A DNA stretch of 64,000 nucleotides, taken from assembly GCF_048773025.1 (NCBI RefSeq), contig NC_133547.1, positions 5,280,001 to 5,344,000 on the forward strand, written 5' to 3'. Positions 11,551 to 27,529 of this stretch are shown in pieces. A model generated the notes under the pieces. It was not told the DNA's origin and searched no databases. It worked only from the letters and a program-made list of their open reading frames with translations. Both the position numbers and the translations under genes were made by a program. Origin of the DNA: Camelus bactrianus. Taxonomy: Eukaryota > Chordata > Mammalia > Artiodactyla > Camelidae. How positions within the stretch are numbered: position 1 is the stretch's first letter; each line of letters starts with the position of its first letter.

Positions 11551-12170
11551 AGACGCCAGTTCTCCGCGGGGATCCGACGCCGTGGGAGCGCGGGGCCGCC
11601 TGCAGATGACACTGTGGATAAACCTGAGTTACTTTGGCCTCCGGCTTCGGTGCGAGGTGGGGAGGGAAACGGGAACTGCAACCTGTGACCCTGCAGAAAC
11701 TGGGGCGCTGGGCTCCTGGGGCGGGGGAGGCGCCTGGGGGCCGGGACTCCTGAGTCTCAGGGAGGAGAGGACTGAACAGCTTCCCACTCCTGAGCGAGTG
11801 GGAGTTAGGGGGCTGCTTGCCTGCACGGCTGTGGGGTTCTGGGCATGCTCGGATAGTCCTAACCCTTCTTGAGCGCCTACTGTGTGCCTGATGTTTCATG
11901 TTTGCCAGCAGTGGGATAAGCAAACCACTTAACTTGATGGACACACGTCAGTTACAGTAATCATGATGCTTCTCTGTGAGCACCCCGCATACTGCAGGCG
12001 CTGGTTAGTCCTTAACTCCCCCGTCCCACCGCCTGTATCTCTGTTTGATGGTTCGGGAGCAGCAGGGGTGGGCTTCCCAGACCTCCGATTCTGGAGGTCA
12101 AAGACTTAACCTCTCTGAAAATAGAATCAAAGCTTCCCATCAAAGCACTGTTGTGTTTGATAAAGTACTC

Positions 12171-12176
12171 AATAAA
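12171..12176 (+). other. CTU1: Candidate CTU1 poly(A) signal AATAAA
   Basis: First good AATAAA after the CTU1 stop, about 620 bases downstream, followed by a T/G-rich stretch (GGTTGTTCTT near 12190). Use is inferred. Confidence 0.5.
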
Positions 12177-12579
12177 TGGTGTCAGACTTGGTTGTTCTTA
12201 TTAAGGTTTGGCCACCAGGGGGCTCTGGGTTTCAGGGTTGCCGCTCTGCCCATTCAGACAGGCGTGAGACCCAGAGGCTTCCTACTTGACCCCTGGGGAG
12301 ATGTGGTGTTCTGAGTCCCACCTCCAAGCTTTGCCGGGCTGGTCCCTTTTCAGGAATGCCCTCCTTTCTCATCTTCCTGCCCACATGCTCCAGGGTCCTA
12401 ATGATTCTCTCCTCCCACCTGCCCAACGCAGGATGTTAGGACTCCCCCAGACCCCAGCCCCTGGGTCCTGTCCTCATATGTGGCCATCCACACTCTTTGG
12501 GTCTCACGTTTCCTAATTAGATTCTGCTGGAGGACAGGGATCAGATGTCCTGCCTCTTCTGTGAGTTAATCGAGCATCA

Positions 12580-13110
12580 GGTTAATTATTCATTCAACAA
12601 ACGTTCATTGAGTACCTCGTCTGCGGCCCATGTGCCAGTACTAGTAATACTTAAAGTGAGCAAAAGACAAAAGCCCCTTGGCCCCATGAAGTTCACAGAG
12701 AAGCAGATAAGAAAATGAATATATAATATCCGGTAGTGATTAATGCAACAAATAAAAATAAAGCAGGATAAGGAGAGAGCAAGAGCCAGTGACCATGGGG
12801 TCTGGGCAAGGCCTCTTTGAGGAGGTGGTGTTTGAGCAGAGACCTGAATAAAGCAAAGGAATGAATCCTAAAACCATCTTGGGGAAGAGCTTTCCAGGCA
12901 GAGAGAACAGTCGATGCAAGAGCCCAGAGCTGGGAATAAAGTTGGTAAGTACAGGGAATAGCAAGGAAGTGTGGCCAGAACAGAGTGGACAGAGAAAAAT
13001 AGCAAGAGATGAGATGAGGCAGCGGCCAGGGCGGGTCCTGCAGGGTCTCGCGGAGGTAGGATCCCACTTCCATTTTCTAAAAATCACTCTAGCTGCGGTG
13101 GAGACAACGG
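12580..13110 (-). mobile_element. MIR plus L2/CR1 LINE debris
   Basis: Starts with CATTCAACAAACGTTCATTGAG, then antisense L2 words such as GAAGAGCTTTCCAGGCAGAG. Confidence 0.6.
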
Positions 13111-13469
13111 ACTGTAGGGGGCGCAAGATGATCACGGTCAATTGGGATGATTCTCTGGTGCCGGGCACTGCGGAGTACCCCTCCGTTGTGTTCGATCAGT
13201 GACGTGATGTACTGCGTTTTGATCCGCAACTTTACAAAGAGTAGACTTGTGGCGCAGAGAGGTGAGGTCATTTGCCCAAAGTCACACAGCACCAAATCGG
13301 TGAAGGAGTTGGGGCTTTTGACTCTTGCTATTCTGTCAGCTGGAAGCCAGGGGACCTGGGACCTTATTGCAGGTCAGCCACTGATTGACCGCATGGTTTG
13401 AGCAAGGCACTTTTCTCTTCTGTAACCCAGTTTCTCCCTTCATACCAGGAGGTGGGTGGTTGGTGAAAT

Positions 13470-13680
13470 TTCTGTTGTAGCACTAGCCAATGGGAATATA
13501 ATGTGAACCGTATGTGTAATTAAAAAATTTCTAATAGCCATATTTTTTAAGAGGGGAAAGGGAACAAGTGAAATTTTAATATATTTTATTTGACCCATTA
13601 TATCAAAAATATTTCTAATTTAACATGTAATCAATATTTTTAAAACCTTGAGCTATTTTACCTTTTTTAGGTATTAAAGT
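13470..13680. mobile_element. hAT-Charlie-like fragment
   Basis: AT-rich stretch with GCACTAGCCAATGGGAATAT and CTAATAGCCATATTTTTTAA, like the 'tagccac' elements at 29620-29825 and 39395-39555. Confidence 0.4.
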
Positions 13681-14139
13681 TTCAAAATCCTATGTGTATG
13701 TTATACACAGCTCACTTCATTCAAACTCACCCACAGTTCGTTCAGTGGGGAATGTGACCAGAAGATCCCACTTGAGAGCTGGGGAAGATGCTGTTCTCAG
13801 CCTCAGCCACAAGGGGTCACTGTGACCCCACTTTGCATTGGGTGGCCATTGACTGCATAGCAAGGTCTGCTTCCAGCTGCCTGCCTGGTTGGGGAGTTCT
13901 GCTCTCTCCTCCCACCTCCCTCCTGGGCCCCCTGGTCTGAGCCAGCCTCCAAGGGCAAGAGACAGTCTGGCAGGAATCTGAAGGTCCCCTATGAACACTG
14001 GAAACCTTCCATGACCTCAAGACCCAGGTGTCCATTCATTCAGTCACCCTGCAAATATCGAAGCACACAACTTTTGACAGGAGTGGCCGAAAGCAAAAAC
14101 CTGCCCCGGGAGAGGCCAGAAAAGAGAGGAGAACAATAG

Positions 14140-15100
14140 GGAGACCGTGCAGTATGTCAGGTGGTGATAAATTGATAAGTTGGAGACGGGGAGCATGCCA
14201 CACATGTAAGTAGGGTGGAAAGGGAAGACCTCGTGGAGAAGGTGACAGCTGAGCAGAGACCCACACAAGGGGAGGCAGTGAGCTCTGCAGATTCCTAGGA
14301 AGAGCACTGCTGGCAGAGCAGCAGCAGGTGCAAACTCCAAGGGAGGCAAGGGAGTGATGGAGGGGGTGAGTGGCCAGACTGCATAAGTGTGGCTCTGGTT
14401 TTGAGATGGAATCCACAGGAATTTTTGAGCCAATGAGTGATGAGGATAATCCCTTTATTTATGAAGCAAACATTTGCCAGTGCCTCCCAGGAGCCAGGCC
14501 CTGCACGGGGCAGTGGGGAAACAGAGCTGACTCAGCCCCAGTCCCTGCCCTCAATGGGCTCCCCGTCTGGTGGGAGAGGCTGCAGGGACGTGGGTAAATC
14601 AAGACCCACGGGGATACGTGTCCCGGCGGGGATTAGTAAGGGCCCAGGGGAGCGCAGAGATGGGGCCGCTAACTCAGCGTGGAGCATCATGGAATGCTTT
14701 CTGAAGGAGGCAGTGTTTAAACCAGGAAGATGAGTAAGAATGAGCACGGGAAAGGGGAGGGGAGGGGGCCCAGTGTACCGCCGAAAGCACAGCAGGTGGA
14801 AAGGCCTGCAGGCAAGGAAGCGCTGGGAACCAGGGCGGAAGCGCTGCTCCTGGAGTAGGCCGGCTGGGGAGGGGCTGGAGGGGGGAGGCCAGGCCCCTGG
14901 GGAGGGGCAGAATACCACTGCTCAAGGCGGGCTTTCCACGGGGGTGATGGGGCACCGGGAAGGGTTTAGAGCAGACGGAGCTCGCCCTGGGTGTCAGAAA
15001 GAGCTTTCTGGGGCCGATTCTAGGAGGACTGGAGGGGGAAAATTTATAGGCCAGGAAGCCAGGGAGAAGCCAAAGCCAAGGGGGTGGGAATGGTGGGAAC
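14140..15100 (-). mobile_element. L2/CR1-clade LINE debris
   Basis: Several antisense L2 blocks, including AAGCCAGGGAGAAGCCAAAG and CTGGAGTAGGCCGGCTGGGG neighbourhoods. Boundaries uncertain. Confidence 0.45.
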
Positions 15101-15749
15101 AGACATGAGGGCGACTTAAGAGAGGTGGAAATCCTACTAAACCCTAAGGTGTGTTTTGTAAGTGCAAGAGCTCCAGCGTAAACCCAAAGTTGTAAATACA
15201 AGAGAAGCCTCACTAAACAGACTGAACAGAAATAAAGTTTGCCACTTAGGCAGACAGCCGTAGTGAACACGGGAGAGTCTTGCTGCGGGAGAAAGCCATA
15301 GAAAACACCGCGGGTGGGGCAGGGTTGTTGCTGAGGTAGGAAGCTCCAGTCATCACAGAGCAGGGCTTCTGCTGAGGCCTGTGGACTTGGTAAACACAGC
15401 CCCTACATAAATACAAGGGGTCCTTTATAGTTATGGAACGTGGCAATAGGTCTGTGAAAGGACCAGGGCTGGTGAGGTAGAAATCCCCATGCCCCATGCT
15501 GGGGTACCATCCCCCTGGAGTCAGAAGCATTCTTCCCTGCAAGAATTTGGAGCCCAATCTCAAAAAGATGGGCTTCTCCATCTTTCCCTCAGTGTGTGCT
15601 CTCCCAGGGCTGGGTAATTGGAGATGACTGTAGGTCTAAAGATGTAAAGGTCTGAAGATGTAGAGGCACTGGGTGCAGAGAGTCTGGGGAGAAGCAGATA
15701 TTCTGGAGGGAGGCAGAGAGTCTGGGGAGAAGAAGGTTCTCCATAATCT

Positions 15750-16830
15750 CACTCTCATTCAGCCTGTTTTCACAGAGCCAGGCTCCAGGGATTCAGCAGT
15801 GAGCACGCTAGACAAGGTCTCTGCCATCATGAAGCCTCAGTTTGAGTGAGAGAGATGTTTCTTTATCCCCACAAATGTTGACTGAGCACCTACTCTGTGC
15901 CAGGGAACACAGATAAAGAAGGCAAAACCCCCTGCCCTGTTGGAGTTGACACTCAAGTTGTGGGAGACAGTCTACACATAAAAGGAAGTAAATAAAACAT
16001 GGGGACATCGATGGTGATAAATGCCATAAAGGAAAAAGAACAGCAACAATAAACAAGGAGGCAAACACATAAAGCAATTATAGATTGAAATGAGGCATAG
16101 AAAGGAAACCAACAGGGGGCTGAGATAGAAACTAGAGTGGAATGTCTACTCTAGAGAAAGTGATCATGGGCAGAATGTTGGGAAACATGTCCAGGCAGAG
16201 GGAACAGCAAAGACAAAGGCCCTGAGGTGGGAAGGCACCTATCATGTGAAGAAAATCAAGGAAGTCCCAGGCGGGGGGAGCCTGAGGCACAGTGCGTGAT
16301 GGAATGATGAGGTTGGAGAGGCGGACATAAAGCCAGACATGGAGTACCTTGGAAGTGTTTAGGTTTTTATCATAATTGCCGTGGGAAATCATGGATGGGT
16401 TTTAAGCAGGTTTTAATGTGATATTGTTTTATATTTTATATATATATAAATAAATATATATATATATACACACATATTGGCTGCCAAGTGGAGAATGGAC
16501 TTGGGTGGGAGTTGGGGAGATGGGAACGGGGTTCGAATGTGGAAGTGTGGAGGCTGGTTTGGATGCTGTTGCACCTGTCCAGGTGAGAGATTAAGGCAGC
16601 TTAGGCACAGATGAGTGAGAGGAAGTGAGTGGGTGGATTTGGCATCTATTTGGCGCTAAGGTGACAGGAATTGCCAAAGTGGGAAGTGGGCGTGAGGGAG
16701 GGATCAAGGACCACTCCCAGCTTCTGACAGAAGCAACTGAGGAGAGGATGGTGTTATTACTAACAAAGGGAAGACTCGAGGAAGGAGGAGGTGGACCATG
16801 GAGCCTAAATAGAAATAAGTGGTTGATGAT
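15750..16830 (-). mobile_element. L2/CR1-clade LINE debris
   Basis: Words such as AACATGTCCAGGCAGAGGGA, AAAGGCCCTGAGGTGGGAAG and GGATCAAGGACCACTCCCAG are typical of antisense L2 ORF2/3' end. A TA-repeat interrupts at 16431-16475. Confidence 0.6.
16431..16475. repeat. (TA)n microsatellite
   Basis: Alternating TA/TATATAAA tract of about 45 bases. Confidence 0.85.
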
Positions 16831-17029
16831 GAAGATGGAAGGAGGTGGGGCAGAGATGTTCGTCGGCTGTGGACCGAGCATCAGGGGTGCCCAGGTATGC
16901 ATGCAGAAGCTTCTTGGCACGTAGCAGATGCAGGTGCTGGCTCAGAGCCATCTGAGAGATTACCCAGGGAGAGTTTGGGTAATCAAAGAGACACGTGAGA
17001 TCAGCAGCAGAGGGACATGGAGTCAGCCG

Positions 17030-17520
17030 GGCCCAGGTTCGAATCGCAGCTCCACGAGTGGCTCGTGTTGGGCAACTGACCTTATTTCTCAGTTTCCTCA
17101 TCTGTAGAATGGGAGTGATTGTGTGCACCACACAGGGCTGATGGGGGAATTAAGCAAGACGTGACACTCGGGAGGTACTAGAGAAATTGCCAACCCCAAA
17201 CCGGCGGGGGACAGAAGGCAGAAGTGAGGGTCTGTTTGCCCATCGCTCAAACATGCATCGCATGCACATTCACACAGGACTGTTCCAGGAGACAAGGGTC
17301 CAGCAGAGAATTCCCTGCCCTCGATGGCATGGAGGCAGATTTGGAGACAGAGTGGCATGGCATTTAGCAGACAAACGACCCTGGTTCCCTGGTTAGATCC
17401 CAGCTATGTCATCTGCACAAGTGACTTCTATCTGAGATCTGGTTTCCTCATCTCTAATGTGGTACTAATGAGTCTCTAATCTCATAAAGCTCTTGTGAGG
17501 CAAAGTCCTTGGTTACAAGT
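17030..17520 (+). mobile_element. Two MIR SINEs
   Basis: About 17030-17170 (TCAGTTTCCTCATCTGTAGA) and 17335-17520 (GGTTTCCTCATCTCTAATGT). Confidence 0.65.
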
Positions 17521-18041
17521 GGAGGTAGAAAAAGGCATTCGCTGACATGGGGAGTCAGCAGACCCAGGGAGAGAGGACCCCCTGGTTTCTCAGTCCCTCA
17601 CCCTCGATGTGGCCAGAGACCACCATTCCCACAGTCACACCCTGGCCCTTATCTCCATCCGAACGGGCTCCACCTCTGAAACCACAAAATCCAGCACCCC
17701 ACTCCCTGACCACCCCCTCCCACGCTCCCAGAGCTGTGGGTGGCTTTGCCACACCTGTTTTTCCACCTGAAAGGCACCCCGACCCTCCTCATGCAGCCTC
17801 CCCAAGCCCCTTCTATCTGCCCTTCCTTTACCCCCACAGTGCGCCTTATCCCCAGCCCCTCTCCCACGCTGCCCTCAGCTCCCCTCTCAGCCTTCCTCCC
17901 ACCATCACCCAGCCCTGCAAGTGCCTGCTCTTCGCTGGAGGAAAACAAAACAGAACAAAATCATCTAGCCGCTCAGCGGATGCCTCTTTAAATCCTTGAT
18001 CGCCAACCTCACCTGGGTACCTGCCATCCTCACCTCTCCAG

Positions 18042-18061
18042 CCCCCCCCCCCCCCCCCCCC
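18042..18061. repeat. Homopolymer C20
   Basis: Twenty C in a row inside C/T-rich DNA. G4 or i-motif forming potential is inferred. Confidence 0.9.
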
Positions 18062-18286
18062 GTCCAGGTGCCCCTTGAGGTGAGCTGGCCTCTGCCTCCC
18101 GGTCTCCCTGGACGACCCTCCCTCCACTTCCGGCCACATCCTCACCCGCCCTTTCCTTCTTCCTTCCTAAACAATGGAAGAGGCGGCTTCCCTCTTGTCC
18201 GGGGTTAATCCCACCTCTTGGATGGTTGCACCATCAGCCCCTTTGTTGTCGGGCATCAAGTTCCGTGCAGTTGTTTAGAACTCTCC

Positions 18287-18338
18287 GCCTGGGTTCAAGT
18301 CACGGCGCGGCCGCCTGGGTTCAAGTCACGGCGCGGCC
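18287..18338. repeat. Perfect 26-bp tandem duplication
   Basis: Two identical 26-base units (18287-18312, 18313-18338), each holding GGGTTCAAGTCACGGCGCGG. The words resemble a MIR but with unusually many CpGs retained. Confidence 0.9.
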
Positions 18339-18539
18339 ACCCGCGTTGTGTAACCGTGGCCGGGCGTCGCCACTTCCCCGTCCGCGCACGGAGGATGACA
18401 AGAGCACCTTTCTCACGAGACCGTCGGGAGGGTCCGGTGAGTTAATTTATGAAAAATGCATAGAAACAGTGTTGGACGCCCAACTTAGTGCTCAGATGGA
18501 ATTGATGCTCAAGTCGCCTCGGGAGACGGCAGAGAGAAG

Positions 18540-19100
18540 ATTCAGATAGTCCTGAGTTTGTGCGTTTCCTCCTGTGCTTGGATGACCTTGGACAAGCCGC
18601 TTCCCCCATCTCAGCCTCCACTTCTCAGGCTGTAAAATGGGCACAACATAGTACCTGGTCTGTCTGGACTTTCCATGACTTCACAGCCCTCATTTCCTCC
18701 TATTCTCTTCCCTTGCTCACTCTGCCCCAGCTACGCTGGCTCCCTCACTGGTCCCTGGACACACCAGACCTTCCACCTCAGGGCCTTTGCACTTGCTGTG
18801 CCTCTGTCTGGCACAGTCTTCCCCCAGATATCCCTCTACCTTTAGCTCTTTGCTCAAAGGTCACCTGGGTCCCGACCCAGCCTTTCTCCCTGCTTTCTTA
18901 TTGTTCTTCACAGCATCACAGCACTGCAGAGCTTGTAACATACACTGTATTTATTTAACTTTCTTTTCCGGGGTTGCCTTTCATTCCATCAATAGGGCAG
19001 GGATCTCGGTCTATTTTGCTCATTACTGTATCCTCAGCATTTAAACCCATGACTACTAACATAGTAGATGCTCAATAAATATTTGTTGAATGGAGGGAGA
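18540..19100 (+). mobile_element. L2 LINE 3' end
   Basis: CACCTCAGGGCCTTTGCACT, CTTTGCTCAAAGGTCACCTG and terminal CTCAATAAATATTTGTTGAA are classic L2 3' end words. Confidence 0.8.
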
Positions 19101-19178
19101 GAGAATAAAGAAAAGCAGGCAGGAGAAAGAGGAAGAAAGGGAGAGAGGAGGGGAGGGAGGGGAGGAGGAAGGAAAGAT
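19085..19178. repeat. GGGA/AGGA-rich purine tract
   Basis: Almost pure purine strand with GGAGGGAGAGA-type units. Confidence 0.8.
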
Positions 19179-19204
19179 GCTAACCCACATAAAGAAGTTA
19201 CCTG

Positions 19205-19640
19205 GGTAGACAAAATATGGCTCATCCACATGATGGTACAGGATTCAGCCTTAAGAAGGAAGGAAGTTCTGACACACGACAGCGAGGGCGAACCTTGAGG
19301 ACGTTAGGATCAGTGAAATAAGCCGGACACACAAAAAGTAAGCACACATTTGCTGTAGGATGCCACTTACAGGAATACCTGGTGTGGTCAAATTCTTAGA
19401 GACAGAAAGTAGGATGGAGGCTACCAGGGTCTGGGGGACGGAGGATGGAGAGCCACCTGTGTTTAATGGAGACAGAGTTTCAACTGGGGGAGATGACAAG
19501 GATTTGGAGACGGATGGTGGGGATTGTTGCACAACCTTGCGAATGTACTTAATACCACTGAACTGTACCCTAAACATGATTTAAAAGGTAAATTTCATGT
19601 TATGTGCATTTCACTGCAATAAAAAATGAATTTTTAAAAA
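19205..19640 (+). mobile_element. Old L1 3' end
   Basis: CAGTGAAATAAGCCGGACAC, ATGGAGGCTACCAGGGTCTG and TTAATACCACTGAACTGTAC followed by ATTTCACTGCAATAAAAAAT are diverged L1M 3' words. Confidence 0.75.
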
Positions 19641-19787
19641 AGTTTGGAACATGAAAACTTAAAAAAAAAAAAAAGCAGAAAGAACAGAGCACAGCTCCTG
19701 GCTGGGCCAAACCCTCAGTAACATGAGTGTTGTTTTGTTCTTTCCTCTCATAACCAGACTTCAGACACCATCTCCTCCCTCCACAAC

Positions 19788-19879
19788 TTTTTTTTTTTCT
19801 GATGGTGGTCCTGGGGATAGAACCCAGAACCTCGTGCATGCTAAGCATGTGTTCTACCACTAAGCTATTACCCTGCTCC
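19788..19879 (-). mobile_element. Camelid tRNA-derived SINE (first of a pair)
   Basis: T-run then GGTGGTCCTGGGGATAGAAC and CACTAAGCTATTACCC at the right. Confidence 0.8.
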
Positions 19880-19908
19880 AAATGCACTTCAGTCTATTTT
19901 GTCCTTGT

Positions 19909-20006
19909 GTTTTTTTTTTTTCAATAGAGGTACTGGGGATTGAACCCCAGGACCTTGTGCAGGCTAAGCATGCGCTCTACCACTGAGCTATACCCTCCCT
20001 GTCCCT
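19909..20006 (-). mobile_element. Camelid tRNA-derived SINE (second of a pair)
   Basis: Starts after a poly-T about 30 bases from the previous copy, same orientation; ACTGAGCTATACCCTCCC at the right. Confidence 0.85.
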
Positions 20007-21189
20007 CTGCATCAGAGAGTCCTCTTTGCCCAGGGTCTCCTCTGCTCCACGCTCGTCTCTGCCCACAGCCCCGGCTCCCACTCCCATCAATACTTTCTTC
20101 AAAAATCTGACTTCTCCCTAAGTCTTCCATCACTCCCTCTTGGCCTCCTACCCCCTAAACTAGGGGTCTTCTTGTGGTCCCAGGAAGATGCCCCTGGTCT
20201 CCCCACTCTGTACAATCTCCCCATGTGAGCCCCGCGGTGCTCTGGTTTCCAGGGCCGTCTGTCTGTGCTGGTAACACCCCACCAGTGTCTCTAACCAGAC
20301 AGCGCTCCTAAGCTCTGGCCCAAGGTCTGCAGTGAGAAGCTTAAAGGCTCTTCTCTCCGCTGCTTAGAATCACCCTTGGCCCTGCCCTCACGGCCACCTG
20401 TCCCTCTAGCACCCTGGGCCGGCGCCATCCTCCTGACTGACTGAAGGTCCCTACTCAGAGCTGCGCTCCTCCCTCCCACCCCTACACCTCACTCCGCCCA
20501 TCCCCCCCGATGAACTCCTACTCATCCGCAGTGCCCGGCTTAGACAGCCCGCCCTCTGGGAACACTTTTCCCTGCCCCTGGGACTTCATCAGGCCCTCAA
20601 CACCCCTGGTCAGAGCACACATCACACCAGACTGAGTTTCCTTTTGCCCCTTATAAAAAAAGTGCAGGCTAAAAGGACACTGCGGATTTGGTACATCAGC
20701 TCCATTTGTTGTCTGCAGCAGCTGGTGCGAACAGCCTTGGCGTGAAGGTGGTAGGGGTGGGGGTGAGATGGCCATGGCTCCCTTGGTGGGTAGACATGGG
20801 ATGGGGCTGGGGAGAGCCTGGACCAGATCCCTCCCCACCCACCTGGAGGATATTCTCCTCCCACTGCCCTAAACACACCTTCACAGAGGAGGTGCGCGGG
20901 CCGCAGCCATGTGAGGATTCAGAAGCACAGAGACTCCCCAGGAGCAGGGACCGGCCCTGGGGCGGAGACGGGAGGAAAGTGGTTTGGGAGTCAGCCCCGG
21001 GGTTGCTGATGGAGGGAGAGTGCAGAGACGTGGCCTCCTGAGTCACTGCGTGGTGGTCTGGGATGGGCTGCCCAGGCCCAGGGACAAATTGCAGTCATTA
21101 GGGAATTTAAGAGGCTGGGGGAGGAGCTGAGGGCAGCGGGCCCTGCCCCAAGTTAGGATGGGTGCCTCGAACCCAGACCCACCTCAGGC

Positions 21190-22010
21190 TCCCCATTGCA
21201 TCACTCTGTCTCTCCTGCTGTCTCTGGGTCTCTATACGCCCCCTCTCTGGTCCCTGTCTCCCTCTCTCTCCTTCTGGGTCCCTGTCCCCCTCTCTCTGGG
21301 TCTCTGTACCTCTCTGTTCCCCAGCCTCTCTGCAGAGCCCTAGTTGGGGGCACCAGTTCTGCCCTGATCCCCCTTCCCAGCCCCCTGCCAGGGTCCCTGC
21401 TCTCCCACCTCTCAGGACTGTGAGGACCACAAAGGGAGAAAGTGTGGGGGACAGGCAGGCCCAGCACCAGGTGCCTCCAGCACCTCCTCCTCCTGCCGTT
21501 TCCCCATCCCCACCCCCTGCCTCCCTCTCTTCCTGTCGTCTTTCGTATCTGCCTCCCTGACTCCCCCATCGCCCTGCTGTCCTCTGCCTGGCCCTGCATC
21601 TCCCTCCTCCTTGTCTCCCAGCGCAGCACCACCTCCCCCTCCTTGCATCAGCGCTGCTGTTGTTCTGTGTGTGCGCGTTTGGAGGGTGGGGTACCTCTGC
21701 CTCTTTTCTCTCTCTCCGCCTTCTTTCTCTGCTCCTGTTTCTGTTCTGTCTTCCCCTTCCTCCCTCTGTTTCTCTGCTTCTCTCTCTGGCTCTTCCACTC
21801 TCATCTCTCTGTGAATCTCGGGCTCTGTGCCCACCCCCCGCCCAGCTTGTCTTTTTGCCTCTGTCCCATCGACATTCATCTTCCTGCTCTTCCTCCGTCT
21901 CCCTCAAGCCCCTCTCCCTCTGACACTTCTTCCTCTGGCCTGTTTCTCTTACTGTTTCTCTGCCTCTGTCCCTCCCTCTCTCAGCACCTCCCAGCACTTT
22001 TCCCTGAACC
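21190..22010. repeat. CT-rich (TCTCTG-type) low-complexity tract
   Basis: About 0.8 kb dominated by C and T on the + strand (CTCTCTGTCTCTGGGTCTCT-like words). Produces long spurious frames on both strands. Ends about 230 bases before the KLK14 TATA-like element. Confidence 0.8.
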
Positions 22011-22199
22011 TCCACTACCACCCCATCCACCCTGCCCTGGGGTCCCTCGCCCTGGGTTCCTCCTAGATTATAACACCTTCACCCACTGGGCAGGCAGGTT
22101 CTCATTAACAATTGTGGCTGCTTCTCTGGCCAGAGAGGTGGAGGGAGGAGATGGGACCAGCGATCCTGGAATGGGAACTAGGCAATTAAAAAAAAAGGT

Positions 22200-22260
22200 C
22201 AAGAGATGGGCGGGGGGCAGGGCCAGCTACTCAGACCAGGGATAAAAGGCCTCCACGAGT
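22200..22260 (+). promoter_or_regulatory. KLK14: Probable KLK14 core promoter
   Basis: ATAAAAG at 22242-22248 is a TATA-type element about 285 bases upstream of the ATG. A GC box (GATGGGCGGGGG) lies at about 22205-22217 and an AAAGGTCAAG nuclear-receptor-like half-site just upstream. A start near 22270 is inferred. KLK13 and KLK12 have similar TTAAAAG elements. Confidence 0.6.
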
Positions 22261-22528
22261 GACAGAGAAGGAGGACACGATCCCCACTTCCTCCAGGCAG
22301 GAGACAGCAAGGCAGGACCCAAGCCCTTCTCAGCCACCAAGGAGCCCCCAGACCCTGCCCTCCAGGTCTCTGGCTTCTACCCTACGCCTCATCCATGTCT
22401 CTAAGCACCTTTGTCTCTGCATGAGAGGCTCTCTCTGTCTCTGTCTCACCACCTCTGGGTCTCTTGCAGCCTCCTTCTTCCTCACTTTCTTTCTTTCCAT
22501 TTGCCAGAATCCAACCCCAACCCCCAGA

Positions 22529-26562
<4,034 letters not shown>

Positions 26563-26884
26563 CCGGTGTGGTAGAATACCACCTCCCCGCCTGCTTCCCA
26601 AGACCCTGCTCTTTCCAGTCAAGACCCAGGGAGCCTGGCCCCTAGCTCCTCCTCCCTCAGACCAAGACCCCAGCATCCTGACCCTGACCCCTGGCTCAGA
26701 ACTCCCCTCTCCCAGAGCAGTTCCTTCAGTTCCCCACCCCCACAACACCCCCATCATTATTCAAGGTGTCCCTAAGTCACACAGAGCAGGAGCATGAAGA
26801 CAAAAGGCACTGAACTGTTACCATATTCCAAGGGAGACAATTTTCAAAACTCTTAGTGTCTCTCAAAACTGGATAATTACTACT

Positions 26885-26890
26885 AATAAA
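26885..26890 (+). other. KLK14: KLK14 poly(A) signal AATAAA
   Basis: First AATAAA after the stop, 323 bases downstream of the TAG. It fits a short 3' UTR. Confidence 0.75.
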
Positions 26891-27529
26891 ATTTTAACAA
26901 CCCTAAGTTCCATTCATCTATTCATTTAATTCATCCACGATGGGCACAGAGCTGCCCCAACAGACCCAGTCAGGAGCTGTGTCCCAAAAAGAGGTGCACG
27001 GTGTCCCCTGGGGGTCTGCCCCCTCACCGTCCACTGTACCTGGTATGGTAGAAAGAAACTCCCCAGCCTTGCAGTGTGGCCCTGAGCAGGACTGCCCCTC
27101 CCCAAGCCTCCTCTCTAAAGTCCAGGGCAGGGAGGGCAAAGACCTACCTTGTTTCCTGGAAAACTCTATTCAAATAGAGAGGTCCTCATTTTCCTAATCA
27201 GATCTCAGTGAGGAGAGTTGAATTAATCACACCCTTGAGTGCAAGTCCTGACAGAGACCTGTCCTCCTTGGCCCTGGTCCCCTCCCTCCCCACAGGCACC
27301 AACACAAATGGCCTCAAATACCAAGCATCCTTGGAACACGGGTGTTGTCACATTGTGTTGCTTCTAATTTGCATGAAATCACTGTGTTCTGAATCTCATT
27401 CTCTTTCTTTGTTTATTTTAAGTTTCATTTATCAAGTATTTTAAAACGCAACAATTAATTAACAGATGGATGAACAAATCCAGTTACCCCCCTCCCCTAA
27501 CTCTGCTCCAGTCCCAACCAGTGTATCTA

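Larger units (their letters stand above)
12177..22199. other. CTU1-KLK14 intergenic region
   Basis: No gene supported. 12580-13110, 14140-15100, 15750-16830 and 18540-19100 are mainly L2/CR1 and MIR debris; 13470-13680 is hAT-like; 17030-17520 has MIRs; 18287-18440 is a small CpG-rich patch; 19205-19640 is an L1 end; two minus SINEs sit at 19788-20006; 21190-22010 is CT-rich. Nothing was recognised in 12177-12579, 13690-14130, 15110-15740, 17530-18040 or 20010-21180. Confidence 0.7.

Noticed and set aside
11193-11944. Minus frames over the CTU1 second coding exon and 3' UTR
   Set aside because: Shadow frames caused by very high GC content; no independent support.
19909-20006. tRNA gene-like sequence on the minus strand, here and in other SINE copies
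   Set aside because: Each copy continues into a SINE body and A-rich tail and has a decayed cloverleaf, so they are SINEs and not tRNA genes.
21107-22245. Long open frames on both strands (307 residues minus, 267 residues plus)
   Set aside because: They lie in the CT-rich tract; the translations are Arg/Glu/Gly-rich or Ser/Leu/Pro-rich low complexity and mirror each other.
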